In this document: positions 31,301 through 40,600 of the stretch, in pieces | How the letters are laid out: each line of letters starts with the position of its first letter | Numbering within the stretch: the stretch's first letter is position 1 | Assembly: GCF_000002075.1 (NCBI RefSeq) | Contig: NW_004797349.1 | Span: 1,646,776 to 1,710,775 of the forward strand | Direction of reading: 5' to 3' | DNA: 64,000 nucleotides | Source of the DNA: Aplysia californica | Taxonomy: Eukaryota; Mollusca; Gastropoda; Aplysiida; Aplysiidae | Position numbers and translations under genes: made by a program | The notes under the pieces: model-generated | Database searches by the model: none | What the model was told of the DNA's origin: nothing | What the model saw: only the letters and a program-made list of their open reading frames with translations

Positions 31301-31934
31301 GACCCTTGTGGAATGTCGAACTGATGACAAATCTCTGCCGGTGGAGCTTGCTTTTTATCAACAGCCTGGACTATTTCAATTTTTTTGTCAATTGAAAGGC
31401 ATTTTCTCTTACGATTGACATCGTTGGTGACACATAACGGGGATTTTTTAAATCCCTGTTATTACCGGATCCCTGTTATTACCGGGCCTGTTATATATGG
31501 TTTCCCCTGTACTGTCTTTGTTGTCTTCCAAGTTTCGCAGCTGTAGAGGAGCACAGACTTGACGTTGGAATTTAAAAGTCGAATAATGGTGCGCGGTGAG
31601 ATGTTGCTTGCTTTCCAGACTTTAGATAATTTAATGGGTTTAATACCTAATACTTTATCAAGGGAGAAGCCCTGGGGTTTCACTTTAGATTTTGCCACCC
31701 TTAAAAGTTTTACTTCTCAACAGGTACCGTATTCAATATCTTTTTCTTTTCATTGTTTTTCAGATGAGTGAGTTCAACTTCACTTTTTCTGTAGCAGAGC
31801 AGAGGGATTCAATATCAGACGGACAGTGGGATGATGAAGGAGATATGGAAGCATTGCGGACTGTTATGGTCTTTGATGCCAGTTCCCTGGGTCATTTGAT
31901 TGACAAACTGCGCCAAGAAATTCCTGCTAAATGA
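19202..31934 (+). CDS. BCCIP: BCCIP homologue, seven coding exons
   Basis: BRCA2- and CDKN1A-interacting protein. The family acts in cell-cycle control, homologous recombination and 60S ribosome assembly (yeast Bcp1 chaperones uL14). Coding exons: 19202-19294, 25027-25101, 26859-26942, 28054-28161, 28708-28892, 29753-29900, 31764-31934 (stop TGA). All junctions are GT-AG and in phase; total 287 residues (human 314). The N-terminus is very acidic (EEDYSEEEEIDEN). The core matches human closely: GVKRLLQQLF, VGLLISERFINIPPQVALP, THLVLISKTY, WDDEGDMEALRTVMVFD. The start ATG follows an AAA context and is the only suitable one. Introns 1 and 6 carry nested transposons but no exon is disturbed. Confidence 0.95.
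19306..19397. repeat. ~92-bp repeat, inverted partner at 23311-23410
   Basis: ACAAGCGGATAGTTA...GAGTACGCCATTGGC.GATATTTATAGTA..AGCCATCTTGGTTGAC is present in reverse orientation at 23311-23410 with roughly 85% agreement by eye. No terminal repeats are seen within it. Confidence 0.7.
19495..19635. repeat. Two-copy tandem duplication, unit about 66 bp
   Basis: GATTCTGATGCTGTACACT, AATT.AGAAGAAGA and ATAAGCCTAC.TA recur in order in both halves. Confidence 0.75.
20230..22415 (+). mobile_element. Non-LTR retrotransposon remnant (Jockey/Nimb-like), internally deleted
   Basis: Pieces in order: a 5' segment; ORF1/gag-like sequence LQKLSCGAILVKCATEQE-type (DALREVLGYIPTNVQKLSCG can be read across the removed insert); VTHAHRITLRQGETTLETN; then RPYMLKPPRCFKCQKFGHSQS with a CCHC knuckle and ATVCPRC. 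Soon after comes an RNase H-like piece (WLPSHVNIQGNKQVDLLAKE). The endonuclease and reverse transcriptase in between are missing, and frames are broken. A hAT-like element splits ORF1 at 20866-21750. Confidence 0.75.
20866..21750. mobile_element. hAT-like element, 885 bp, inside a LINE
   Basis: Termini CAGACCTGCCACTC / GAGTGGCAGGTCT, flanked by the 8-bp direct repeat GCACTACG (20858-20865 and 21751-21758). Multiple CCYGATTTT motifs lie near both ends in the same orientation. No transposase frame. Eight-base duplications are diagnostic of hAT-type insertion. Confidence 0.85.
22434..22540. repeat. CA-rich microsatellite
   Basis: Degenerate ACACACA / ATACACAC repeats directly after the LINE RNase H fragment; followed by a purine-rich tract to about 22660. 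Confidence 0.85.
23311..23410. repeat. Inverted partner of the repeat at 19306-19397
   Basis: Reverse complement reads ACAAGCGGATAGTTA, ...GGAGTATGCCATTGGCAGAT, ATTTATAGTAACAGCCATCT. Both copies are within BCCIP intron 1, 3.9 kb apart. Confidence 0.7.
23776..24280. mobile_element. Tigger/pogo-like MITE, 505 bp
   Basis: Ends CGGTAGAACAAGACTATAGC and reversed CAGTAGAACATGGCTATAGC, extending to GGGACTT inside. TA precedes the left end; the right flank is CA, so one side of the TA duplication has changed. No transposase frame. Confidence 0.7.
24781..24866. repeat. Diverged AGTCCGAATA palindromic repeat
   Basis: CCGAGTCCAAATA...CTGAGTCCGAATAGATAAAA...TTGAGTCCGAATAGAGGTGG resembles the perfect palindrome at 14267-14330 but is imperfect. 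Confidence 0.5.
25232..25333. repeat. (CT)n microsatellite
   Basis: About 100 bases of CT and CCCT repeats in BCCIP intron 2. Confidence 0.95.
25370..25640 (-). mobile_element. LINE fragment, C-terminal CCHC-like region
   Basis: Minus-strand frame has ARANSHLGVILSET, then ACGEEDETMDHVFLKCPVNY, resembling the C..CG.xDxTxxHxxxxCP end of Jockey-like reverse transcriptase proteins. Only this tail is recognisable. It may be the same family as the 20-22 kb remnant, in opposite orientation. Confidence 0.55.
26943..28053 (+). other. BCCIP intron 3
   Basis: GTATTT to GTCAACAG. AT-rich, with a G run near 27932. No recognised element. Confidence 0.85.
28893..29752 (+). other. BCCIP intron 5
   Basis: GTGAGT donor, TTATTTCAG acceptor; the split Lys codon (AA|G) is restored across it. 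Apart from the possible SINE and a T run, nothing recognised. Confidence 0.85.
28969..29120 (+). repeat. Possible tRNA-headed SINE fragment
   Basis: GGGCTCAGTAGCGTAACAAG may be box A and TGGGAGTTAGATTCCCGC box B, about 45 bases apart. A 17-G run interrupts what follows (29042-29058). Evidence is limited to these two motifs. Confidence 0.35.
30640..31690 (-). mobile_element. LINE C-terminal fragment split by a Tigger element
   Basis: Minus strand: SKVWKASNISPRTIIRLLN, SNVKSVLLYSCETWKTTKT, then after the insert LNKVQTFINR and MRSILRMKWQDRIRNEELW, RKWRWIGHTLRKP, GRGRSQETWRRCVERDM. This is the usual tail of RTE-like LINE proteins (GRPKETWRR). One in-frame TGA stands where a Cys codon is expected after INR. 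Removing 31008-31509 plus one TA joins the frame exactly. It lies in BCCIP intron 6. Confidence 0.85.
31008..31509 (-). mobile_element. Tigger/pogo element, 502 bp, with transposase N-terminus
   Basis: Ends CAGTGGAAACCTGATATAAC and reversed CAGGGGAAACCATATATAAC; TA on both sides. On the minus strand it still reads NRKRKCLSIDKKIEIVQAVD, KKQAPPAEICHQFDIPQGSI then HTIIKDREKIW, which matches the CENP-B-type helix-turn-helix of pogo/Tigger transposases. The catalytic DDE part is absent, so it is an internally deleted derivative of an autonomous element. Confidence 0.88.
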
Positions 31935-33700
31935 TAAAGCATTTTATTTTTAAATGATGTTGAAATTGATAGATTGATATTGAGTTCTCAGAGGTTTTTT
32001 TTTTTTTTAAAGCTCTGAGCAGTATGAGATGTTATTGTGCTGCTCCTGAGTATAGTGAGAAGCCTTTTTTTTACTTTTATGAGCTTCAACCTAAAGGCAA
32101 AAGCTGATTGCTTGTAGTAACGGATTTCCATTGGGGAGAAACGTTTTTTATGTAATTTATTCTTAGAAAACTTTTTGTCTAAGTTCTCCTTCTTCCTCTA
32201 CATTTGACTTTGTCATTAAAAACTTCATTCTTACAGTTTGTGCCTCACTCACTGCTTGTTATATTGTTTTGCCTCTTTTTTTTCTTTTTTTTTTTAGGTA
32301 GTGGTCAGTTAGGTTAGAGTTTATGAAAGCCTATAGTATCGAGTTATATAACTTAAATGCTGGCTTTTTACGTCAATTATTAAGTCCTGGACGAAAAATA
32401 ATGGTGCTCTGTCGCAGTGTCAAGTTTGGGGGAGTTTCTACCTGACAGTTCGTTATTCTTTTCCACAGTGGACAGGGAAGTAACTGTCTCTGTGGCCTTT
32501 TTTCCTGCAAAGCCCATCAAGCTTAATGTTGGTAATAATTTTTAAGTGTCCCTTGGCGTGTTATTTGTGAGGTTGAAACTTATCATGACAGTAACCAGTA
32601 TTTTTCTGAACATATTTTTGTCATGTAGTAATTGCAACAGGAAGGCTAAGGGCATAGGACTTAGTGAAATTGGACAACTGGTATTGGAACTCCTTGTACT
32701 ATATAGTCCTGTATAATGTGTGGAGACTGTCAGATCTAAGCAGTTATTATGAAGTTAAGTTCCATGCACATAATTATAATAGGCCTGTGTTTTAAAGATT
32801 GTGGTTTTATTTTAAACATCCTCTGAGTGCATATTTTTATGCAAATGGTCTAAAGGTGAAATAAAAATATAAAAACTTGAATTTTTTGGTTGTTGTTGCT
32901 TTGTCCTAATGCATGTTTTGTTGTTTTCGTCTCCAAAGTTATAATCGTCACTTGGTTTTGAAGTTACTCCTGACTTTACCTTGCGCTTTCCCTGAAAGTA
33001 AAAGTGAATCAGTTAGGAGAAAATATTTGACCCTTGTTCACCTTTAACCCTCTTAGCAACATAAATAGGTCAGCAGGTCTGCACAGCAGAACCAAAATGA
33101 CAGCCTGCTATTGACTTCCCAGAATTGAATTATTTCTGTGTTTTTCTGAGGTTCAGGAGGTGTACAAAGAAATTGTTTTTGTTTTGATCTAAACAACATA
33201 TTTCAGTGAAACTATACAACCTAGGACGTCAGCATCTAAATTTAGAGTGGAATGTTCTTATTTCAAAGCCTACACTCACCGCAGGTGTGTCAGGCCAATA
33301 AAAGCCTGTATGGCAACAAAGGATAAGATAAGATACATCTATATTGTCCAGATCCTGGCACATTGGTTTGGTGTTTCACCAAGAACACTCACACAAATAT
33401 GTGAGTGTGTGTGACGTAAAGGCCGATGTGGCTCAAAAAGAGTTAAATATAAATGGACAACTCAGTCTAGTGCGAAAGCTGCTGTTTGCCTCAGATCCTC
33501 CTTTCCTCAATAGAGTTTTGGGCCTCTTTGCCTAGAGTTGAGCCAATGTTTCTTTCTAATTCTAAGTGCCTCATGCATTGCGCAGACTTGCACTTGCAAA
33601 AGAGATAGGTCCCTGTTCGGTTGCTGGTTGTGGACTGACACTGCTCTGAATTTCCGATCTTGAACTTCGTATGGTGGTGGTGGCTCAGTCCATTGTGTCC
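31935..33700 (+). other. BCCIP 3' UTR and downstream flank
   Basis: AT-rich, no open frame resembling a known protein. The first ~0.93 kb to the AATAAA is likely 3' UTR. Beyond it is a short GATAAGATAAGATA string near 33323 and otherwise nothing recognisable. Confidence 0.5.
32860..32865 (+). terminator. BCCIP: Probable BCCIP polyadenylation signal
   Basis: AATAAA about 925 bases after the stop codon, in AT-rich sequence followed by T/GT-rich DNA (TTTTTTGGTTGTTGTTGC) as expected downstream of a cleavage site. No earlier AATAAA is seen between the stop and this point. Confidence 0.6.
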
Positions 33701-33707
33701 TGTTCTA

Positions 33708-33883
33708 ATACCGGGTGCCCATTGTGGATGGGGGTCAGGTCGTTCGCCGGACTCGTCACCTGAAAATGAGCGTGTTTCTTTTTTAAGCGATGAGTCGGGG
33801 GCGATCGGCTTGTGCCTCGATAATCGCTTTGCGCCCTCAATCTGGCTAGCAGACCGACCCGATCCCTCAACGGGCACCATGTA
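33708..33883. mobile_element. Diverged copy of the foldback MITE
   Basis: ATACCGGGTGCCCAT at one end and CAACGGGCACCATGTA at the other; inner GACTCGTCACCTGAAAATGA / TTTTTTAAGCGATGAGTCGG pair as in 18343-18486. Confidence 0.65.
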
Positions 33884-34840
33884 GGCTATAACTTAATAAA
33901 TATGAACGGGACATCCTGCTCTTGATGGGTGAGGTGGTGCAATGTAGTTGGGGTCTGGAAAGATGTGAAGTTTTGACCTCTGCTTGTCGACCAGACAAGC
34001 GACCCTTGATCCCATCAGCTGGGTCTCAGAAACCCCCTAAATCCCCCTGTCTACTAAGACGGAATTTTTTTTCTGGCTCCCTTGTGATTTCGATCGCGGC
34101 ACAAAACCTTGTCCACCATCAGCCATCAGTGTATAATCGTAATGTCAACCCGGCACAGTTATAAGTTATACGAGCTATACTGTCTTGGACCACTAACAAC
34201 AACAACACTCCCTCCCTATTAACCACTGAAGGGAGGGAGGGGTGGGGGCGACAGAGAGAGAGAACAGAAAGAGAGAAACAAATAGTAATACACACGCGCG
34301 CGCGCAAAGAGAGAGGGATCGAGATTTTTAGTACGTCAACTCAACTTTCCGTTACTTGGTACCACGAGGACAGCTCAGAACAGAATACTGCCTTTGGGAT
34401 TCTGAAACAAAGCTTACGACATGGCCAGCCCTGCGAATTTTAGTTCTTTTGAGCTAAGAAAACAGACATCGGGATTAAAATTATTTGCTTTGTTTTTCAT
34501 TTTGAGAACGTTGTAACTTTGGTACTGGTATGTGGTATGATGCCATTTGACTCACAAGAACTCTCATAAGGCATTTTGGAATGATTAAGCTTCTTGGCAT
34601 GGCTTTGGTACACTGGCCCTGATATCAGCACCGTACAGCAGAGTTGGGAGGACAACAGTATTGCAGAGATTCAGTTTTGTCTTTGTGTGAATGTGGGACA
34701 AAGTAAAGTAGACCTACTGAAGTTATCTACACCGCCCTAAGATTTAATCCGCTGTGTGCTTGTTGAAATGAATGAATAAACTTTTATATTATCAAAACGC
34801 GGAGCCTATCGGTTATAGAATTGGCCTACATATAACATTA

Positions 34841-35230
34841 CAGTGGAACGCCCTCCTATTCAACGAGCTCGGATTCAACGAAATGAGATGGATTCCCCAG
34901 GGGGTTTTTTCCTTTAAAATCAATTAAAAAAAATAACCCGGATTCAACGAACACTTAAATTAGCAAGCTCGGATTCAACGAGGTCGCTTCCAGATGGAAC
35001 AGTCCCCGCAGACGAGGCTTCGCTCATTTTTTTTATCCACAACGAACTTTTAGATTTATCTAGGCTATTCCCGGAAACCATCCATTGCACCTACATCGTG
35101 AACCATTATTCGCTTAGCCGATTGCGTGCCACCAATCAGCGGCCTTCTTTCATGCCGTTGTTGGCACGCGCACGTGTCTATTCTGGCGTGCGTCGGGGTC
35201 GGATGGGCGGCCTGCACACGTGTGACTAGA
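34841..35230. mobile_element. Tigger-like MITE, right part lost at the gap or truncated
   Basis: TA then CAGTGGAACGCCCTCCTATT, with GGATTCAACGA repeats and inner sequence (CACGTGTCTA.TCTGGCGTG..TCGGGGTCGGA.GGGCGGCC) shared with 58649-59433. The matching right terminus is not present before the N gap. Confidence 0.75.
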
Positions 35231-35304
35231 GGTGTGCGAGTCCAGCATATTAAGATTCGAGTCCACACTCGAGTATCTGCTCTGGACTCGAGTAATTACT
35301 CGAG
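35231..35304. repeat. Palindrome-rich ACTCGAGT cluster at gap edge
   Basis: TCGAGTCCACACTCGAGT, GGACTCGAGTAATTACTCGAG: overlapping inverted repeats immediately before the N run. Confidence 0.7.
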
Positions 35305-36145
35305 NNNNNNNNNNNNNNNNNNNNNNNNNNNNNNNNNNNNNNNNNNNNNNNNNNNNNNNNNNNNNNNNNNNNNNNNNNNNNNNNNNNNNNNNNNNNNNNN
35401 NNNNNNNNNNNNNNNNNNNNNNNNNNNNNNNNNNNNNNNNNNNNNNNNNNNNNNNNNNNNNNNNNNNNNNNNNNNNNNNNNNNNNNNNNNNNNNNNNNNN
35501 NNNNNNNNNNNNNNNNNNNNNNNNNNNNNNNNNNNNNNNNNNNNNNNNNNNNNNNNNNNNNNNNNNNNNNNNNNNNNNNNNNNNNNNNNNNNNNNNNNNN
35601 NNNNNNNNNNNNNNNNNNNNNNNNNNNNNNNNNNNNNNNNNNNNNNNNNNNNNNNNNNNNNNNNNNNNNNNNNNNNNNNNNNNNNNNNNNNNNNNNNNNN
35701 NNNNNNNNNNNNNNNNNNNNNNNNNNNNNNNNNNNNNNNNNNNNNNNNNNNNNNNNNNNNNNNNNNNNNNNNNNNNNNNNNNNNNNNNNNNNNNNNNNNN
35801 NNNNNNNNNNNNNNNNNNNNNNNNNNNNNNNNNNNNNNNNNNNNNNNNNNNNNNNNNNNNNNNNNNNNNNNNNNNNNNNNNNNNNNNNNNNNNNNNNNNN
35901 NNNNNNNNNNNNNNNNNNNNNNNNNNNNNNNNNNNNNNNNNNNNNNNNNNNNNNNNNNNNNNNNNNNNNNNNNNNNNNNNNNNNNNNNNNNNNNNNNNNN
36001 NNNNNNNNNNNNNNNNNNNNNNNNNNNNNNNNNNNNNNNNNNNNNNNNNNNNNNNNNNNNNNNNNNNNNNNNNNNNNNNNNNNNNNNNNNNNNNNNNNNN
36101 NNNNNNNNNNNNNNNNNNNNNNNNNNNNNNNNNNNNNNNNNNNNN
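35305..36145. other. Assembly gap, 841 N
   Basis: Unbroken run of N. Any frame crossing it is an artefact. The right edge is C5 then (AC)n. Confidence 0.99.
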
Positions 36146-36244
36146 CCCCCACACACACACACATGATGTAGATCTATATGCCGCACCAGGCTCTAAAAGG
36201 GGTGTATTTTATGTTTATGTACAATTCAGTGTTTAATATAATGT

Positions 36245-36428
36245 TAATTAAGTACCTCGGAAGTATATTCACAGAGGATGGGCGATTGAACAGAGAAATT
36301 GAAACACGAGTGCAAAAGGCCAATAATTTTAGTTACCAGCCTACTCCACTACTGAAACATCCTAACATCCCCATGACTACAAAACTCAAAATGATCAACA
36401 CCATATTCATCCCTACACCTGTCCCCGT
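36245..36428 (+). mobile_element. LINE fragment (RTE-like reverse transcriptase C-terminal part)
   Basis: KYLGSIFTEDGRLNREIETR followed by VQKANN, LLKHPNIPMTTKLKMINTIF matches the YLGS.FT.DG...EI..R..KA..  and L....IP...K..I....I.P segments downstream of the polymerase in RTE/BovB-type LINEs. No other part remains. Confidence 0.75.
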
Positions 36429-37610
36429 AGAATTATGCAAATTTAGAAGGCCAAATTATGCAAAAAAAAGCAAAATTATGCAAGTTACCGTAACACCATT
36501 CGCGACATGTTTTGCACTTTTTCAACGAGAAGTTTCATGATTTTCATGTTTTATGTACAGAAAAATTGAAAACGGAACCTATCAGTATCAGTAATGTGTT
36601 GTGTATTTGGAAAAGAAAACAATACACATAAGTTAAAAAAAAAAAACAAAAAACCAAAAAATATAATCTCTGTGACTTTCAGCTGTAGATCTAGATTCTA
36701 GATCTATAAAGGGAAAAAAATGCTTTAAAAAAAAAAGGACATCTGGACCTCTGATGCAGGCACATTACTAAAACCAGGGACACCTGTCAAACATGAAACA
36801 TCAGCAGATATGAGAACAATAACTTTTGATGGATTGAAAAATTGAACATGCTCAAGGAACAAAATCCCAACCCATAACCAAGATCTTCTAACAAGGGAAA
36901 TAACCAACTTTTCACTTAAATGAGACTTATTACGGTGATCACGTCCCTTTAGTCATATGGCGACGAGTTAATTAATTGTTTTGTGAAAAAAAAAGAAAAA
37001 CACGTGAAAAAACCCAAAGAATCTAAAATTATGCCTATGCAAATGTTGCAGAACTAGGCCTAGGCTACGCGAAAAAACGCGGCCGTACAATCGCATAATC
37101 ATACGGGGACAGATACACTCACCTACCAATGCCAAACATGGACCACGAACAAGAAAAACATTAACCAACCACGCATCCCCCTGACCCGGCGGGTAAAAGT
37201 AAAGTAAAGTAATAATGTTGATAGTTAATGTTAGGCATTAATGCTACAGATCTTGGACTTCATATGAATAGATCTAATCTAGATCTAGATCTAGATAATC
37301 TAGAAAGATCAAGCTATCTGGATGGAGAATTATGTAGTCGTAGGTGGGGCCACTTACGCATTACAGCAGAATAAGAAAACAAAACTGTGTTCAAAGAAAA
37401 ACAAAACAAGATAGCCCAGTTATTTACCGAAATAATAATGACAGATCTAGGTCCCTATTGTATTTTTTTTTTTTTATTATTCTGCCACGCTGTAGGCTAA
37501 CATGTGTCGAGGGAAATAGGCTAGGCTAGGCATTGTAATCAATAGAAAAAGGCGAACAGGTCTAATAAATCGGAAATGACGTATTCGAGAGTACTTTTTT
37601 TGTGGACAAG
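36429..37610. other. Intergenic, upstream of TARS
   Basis: AT-rich, with ATTATGCAA repeats at 36432-36482 and TCTAGATC clusters at 36684-36707 and 37266-37303. The last ~100 bases before 37611 probably include the TARS promoter/5' UTR; no TATA box stands out. Confidence 0.4.
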
Positions 37611-40600
37611 ATGGCAGAAAACGTGGCTAAAGGAGTCGAGAAGATGGACCTTTCTGATCAAAAAAAGGCATGACCGGTTCCTTTTTTAGTTAAATCATCT
37701 CTACAACACAATGTTTCCGTCAAGGATAAGTTTTCTTCATTTTGCAAAGAGGCTAGGCACGACATACTTGAGGGCGATGAGCATGGTTCGTAGTACTTCG
37801 TGACCGGTTTACTTGACAACTAATGTAGAAACTAGAATAGCCTCTATGAACTTGTGTGTCTCTATCCGCGTCGAATGCTTGTTCTGTAATTCAGACCTCG
37901 CCTTTTAAGACAAAAAATAATAGTATTACATGAAAAGAAAAGGTCAGCATTAGGCTACGTTCGGAGGGCTGAGGTAAAGTAGGCCTATGGGCAACTGGTT
38001 TTGATGTAGAGATCAGTGAGGGTGAGGCAATGGTCATCATGACTTAGAATGATGCAATAACTTGGATCATGGAGAAAGTGGTACTACCTGGTCAAAATTT
38101 AACTTTTTGGATTGGTTCTGTTCATTGTGTTTCCAATTTGAAGTGTTTTGTTTCAGTTATTTTGGTTGATTCTGGATCTTGAATTGTTTTCAAGTAGCCT
38201 ATTTAATTGGTTTCACGCACTGTGTGTGCGGATTTTTCATTCAAATTCAGTCTCATTGAAATTTACGAGCTGTACAGTGTAGGCCGTATCTAGAAATCTA
38301 GATTTAGAATCTAGATCTAGATCTCGTATGGATTGGCAAGATCTTGCATCATTATCATAATCATATATAGGGCCTAGGCCTACGTAAAAAAACCAGTACA
38401 GGTGTTAAGAGATTGGAGACATACGGATTTCTCTGACGTCTCTTTCAGTAGGTTTTTTTAGTTTTATAGTTAGGCTAGGCTAATTTTAATGGGGGGTTTT
38501 TTTGATGATCAAATAAATCTGCAGAAAATATTACTACTATCACACCAGGCAATTTGTCTTGGGGTTGCTTTGGTGTTTCTCTTGAAAATATGATCAGATG
38601 GCTGGAAAGGCACTGTTGAGGACTGAATTCTGAAATGGAAAAAAAAATTGCCTTCATTTTCAACACTTGATTTGTTTTTCTTTTATAGCTGAAAAAAGAT
38701 TGAATAAATTTGTAAATGTGGCATTCAGAGCAGGGATGCTGTTGAATTTTTATCTAAGATTAATGAAAGGCAAGGGGATGATCGAGAATTTTATGCTGTT
38801 TTGAATTAAAAAGTAAAATAAAATGAATGTCCTATAGTGCCTGTGCTTTTAAGTTTGCGTGAAAAAAATGTTCAGCTCTTTGTTCTGTGACTGTTTTAAT
38901 TAAGACTCGACTCGATCTACATCGGGAAATGGTGTACTAAATTAACACTATTATGTTTATTACAGAAAGCTGGAGATAAAGGCAAGAAACAAGGAGGAGG
39001 AGAAAAAAAAGCCATGGAGGTAGGCTTTTTTTCGATTCTGTAACTTTTTTTCTGTGCATGTGTAAAAGTTTGACAGATGTGAATCGTGAACATAAAAAAT
39101 TGTCAAGTTATTATTGGTGGAACTTAACTGAACCTCATGATGAAAATCTTGAACTCTTTTCTTTCCTTTATAAAAATTTATTTGTTAAAATGTAGGCTAT
39201 TTAATGATTTCAGAACCTTAGGCTGGCTGTAATTTTGTGTGCAATTAATTACAGACGTGTTGTGTATTATATATTTTTTTTTAAAAGATTGAATTTGCAA
39301 AGTGGATGGTTCGCGGGTGCTGTGGTGTGGTTTGCTCCTTCTTTTCTATAAAAAAATCTATCTTCTGTATCTCCCCTCCTTCTTTTTTTGTGTTTGCTAC
39401 TCTCTTGTAACACCTCCAATCTTCGGCACTTATATGACCTTTTTGTGTTGCAATTGCCGTAAAACTCTTACTAAAACAAAAAGAGTGAATTTGCAGAAAT
39501 GCTTCTGGAACAGTTAAAATTGGAACGATCGCACTGCCAGCAGGGCTGATGGTGTTTGCAAGTAAAGTTGGTTTATTTGTCACAAACTAGCAACGTTGAT
39601 TGTGTAGTTATTTTGTACTGGACTTTTTTGTCCATGAATATTGAAGCCTAGGGAAAGGATTGATCATAGTCTCAGTTTCAGTTAAATTAAAGTGAGTTTT
39701 TGTTGGTGAAAAAGAATGTGTTGCTTAGAAACATTCAAGTGTGGCGGCTTACTCTGTCTGACCCATTAACATTGTGTAAATAGTGATGGCACAAGGTCCT
39801 GTGCAGGGAGGACGGAGGAGAGGCAGGCAGAAGAAGAGATGGGAGGATAACATCCGAGAATGGACAGCCATGGAGCTGCGTGACACACTGAGGAAAGCAG
39901 AGAGCCGAGGGGAGTGGAGGAGATTTTTTGTCATCTGTGGGAGGCGACCCAATGGATGACAGATCTGTGGGCGCAGAAAAGAAAAAATATTTAAAAATAA
40001 TGATGTCCAAAAGGCATCATAAGGCTAATACTTCTTTACCATTTCTTAACAGAAATAGGAATGGGTTTTCTTCTTTGTAAAAGGAAAGGCCTTCAAAAGC
40101 ATTTTTAGTAATTTTTACATTTTGTGACTGTGATCTTTTCATTTCTAAGCTTAATATAATATGTATATATTTTTGACTATAAGTTTTACAGAAGCTGCAT
40201 TCTCGACTGGTTTTAAAAGTTATTCTATAACATTGTAAAATAACTGTAATGTTCTGTGCTGTGACTTTGAATGTACATATTTATACCTTCTACAAACCAT
40301 AGGAAGGACATGGTCCACTTTTCTCCTGGTATAAATAAGAGGCTTTTTCTTTATTGTTTTCCTTGGCTACTCCAGTTTCTTCTTGCCTGATTTTTCCGGA
40401 CCTTATATGACTACTTGTTATTCAGTGGTTCCCTATTAATTCAAACTGTCTTGTACTCTCTAGCTGAAGCCGCCACCAGATTATATTGAGCATCGTCAAA
40501 AATTATGGGACAAGCTAAAGAAAGAGAGAGATGACTGGATAGCTGCTCAAGAAAAGGTCCCGATCAAAGTCACTTTACCAGATGGTGCTGTAAAGGAGGG

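Larger units (their letters stand above)
29901..31763 (+). other. BCCIP intron 6
   Basis: GTAAGA donor, CATTGTTTTTCAG acceptor. The 3' half is LINE and nested Tigger sequence ending within 80 bases of exon 7, yet the branch-point/pyrimidine region looks normal. Confidence 0.85.
39020..40463 (+). other. TARS1: TARS intron 2
   Basis: GTAGGC to ACTCTCTAG. Contains SINE-like family A copy 4 and a LINE tail fragment. Confidence 0.85.

Noticed and set aside
35126-36236. Open frames of 296-346 residues spanning 35.1-36.2 kb
   Set aside because: They run through 841 N bases and have no meaning.
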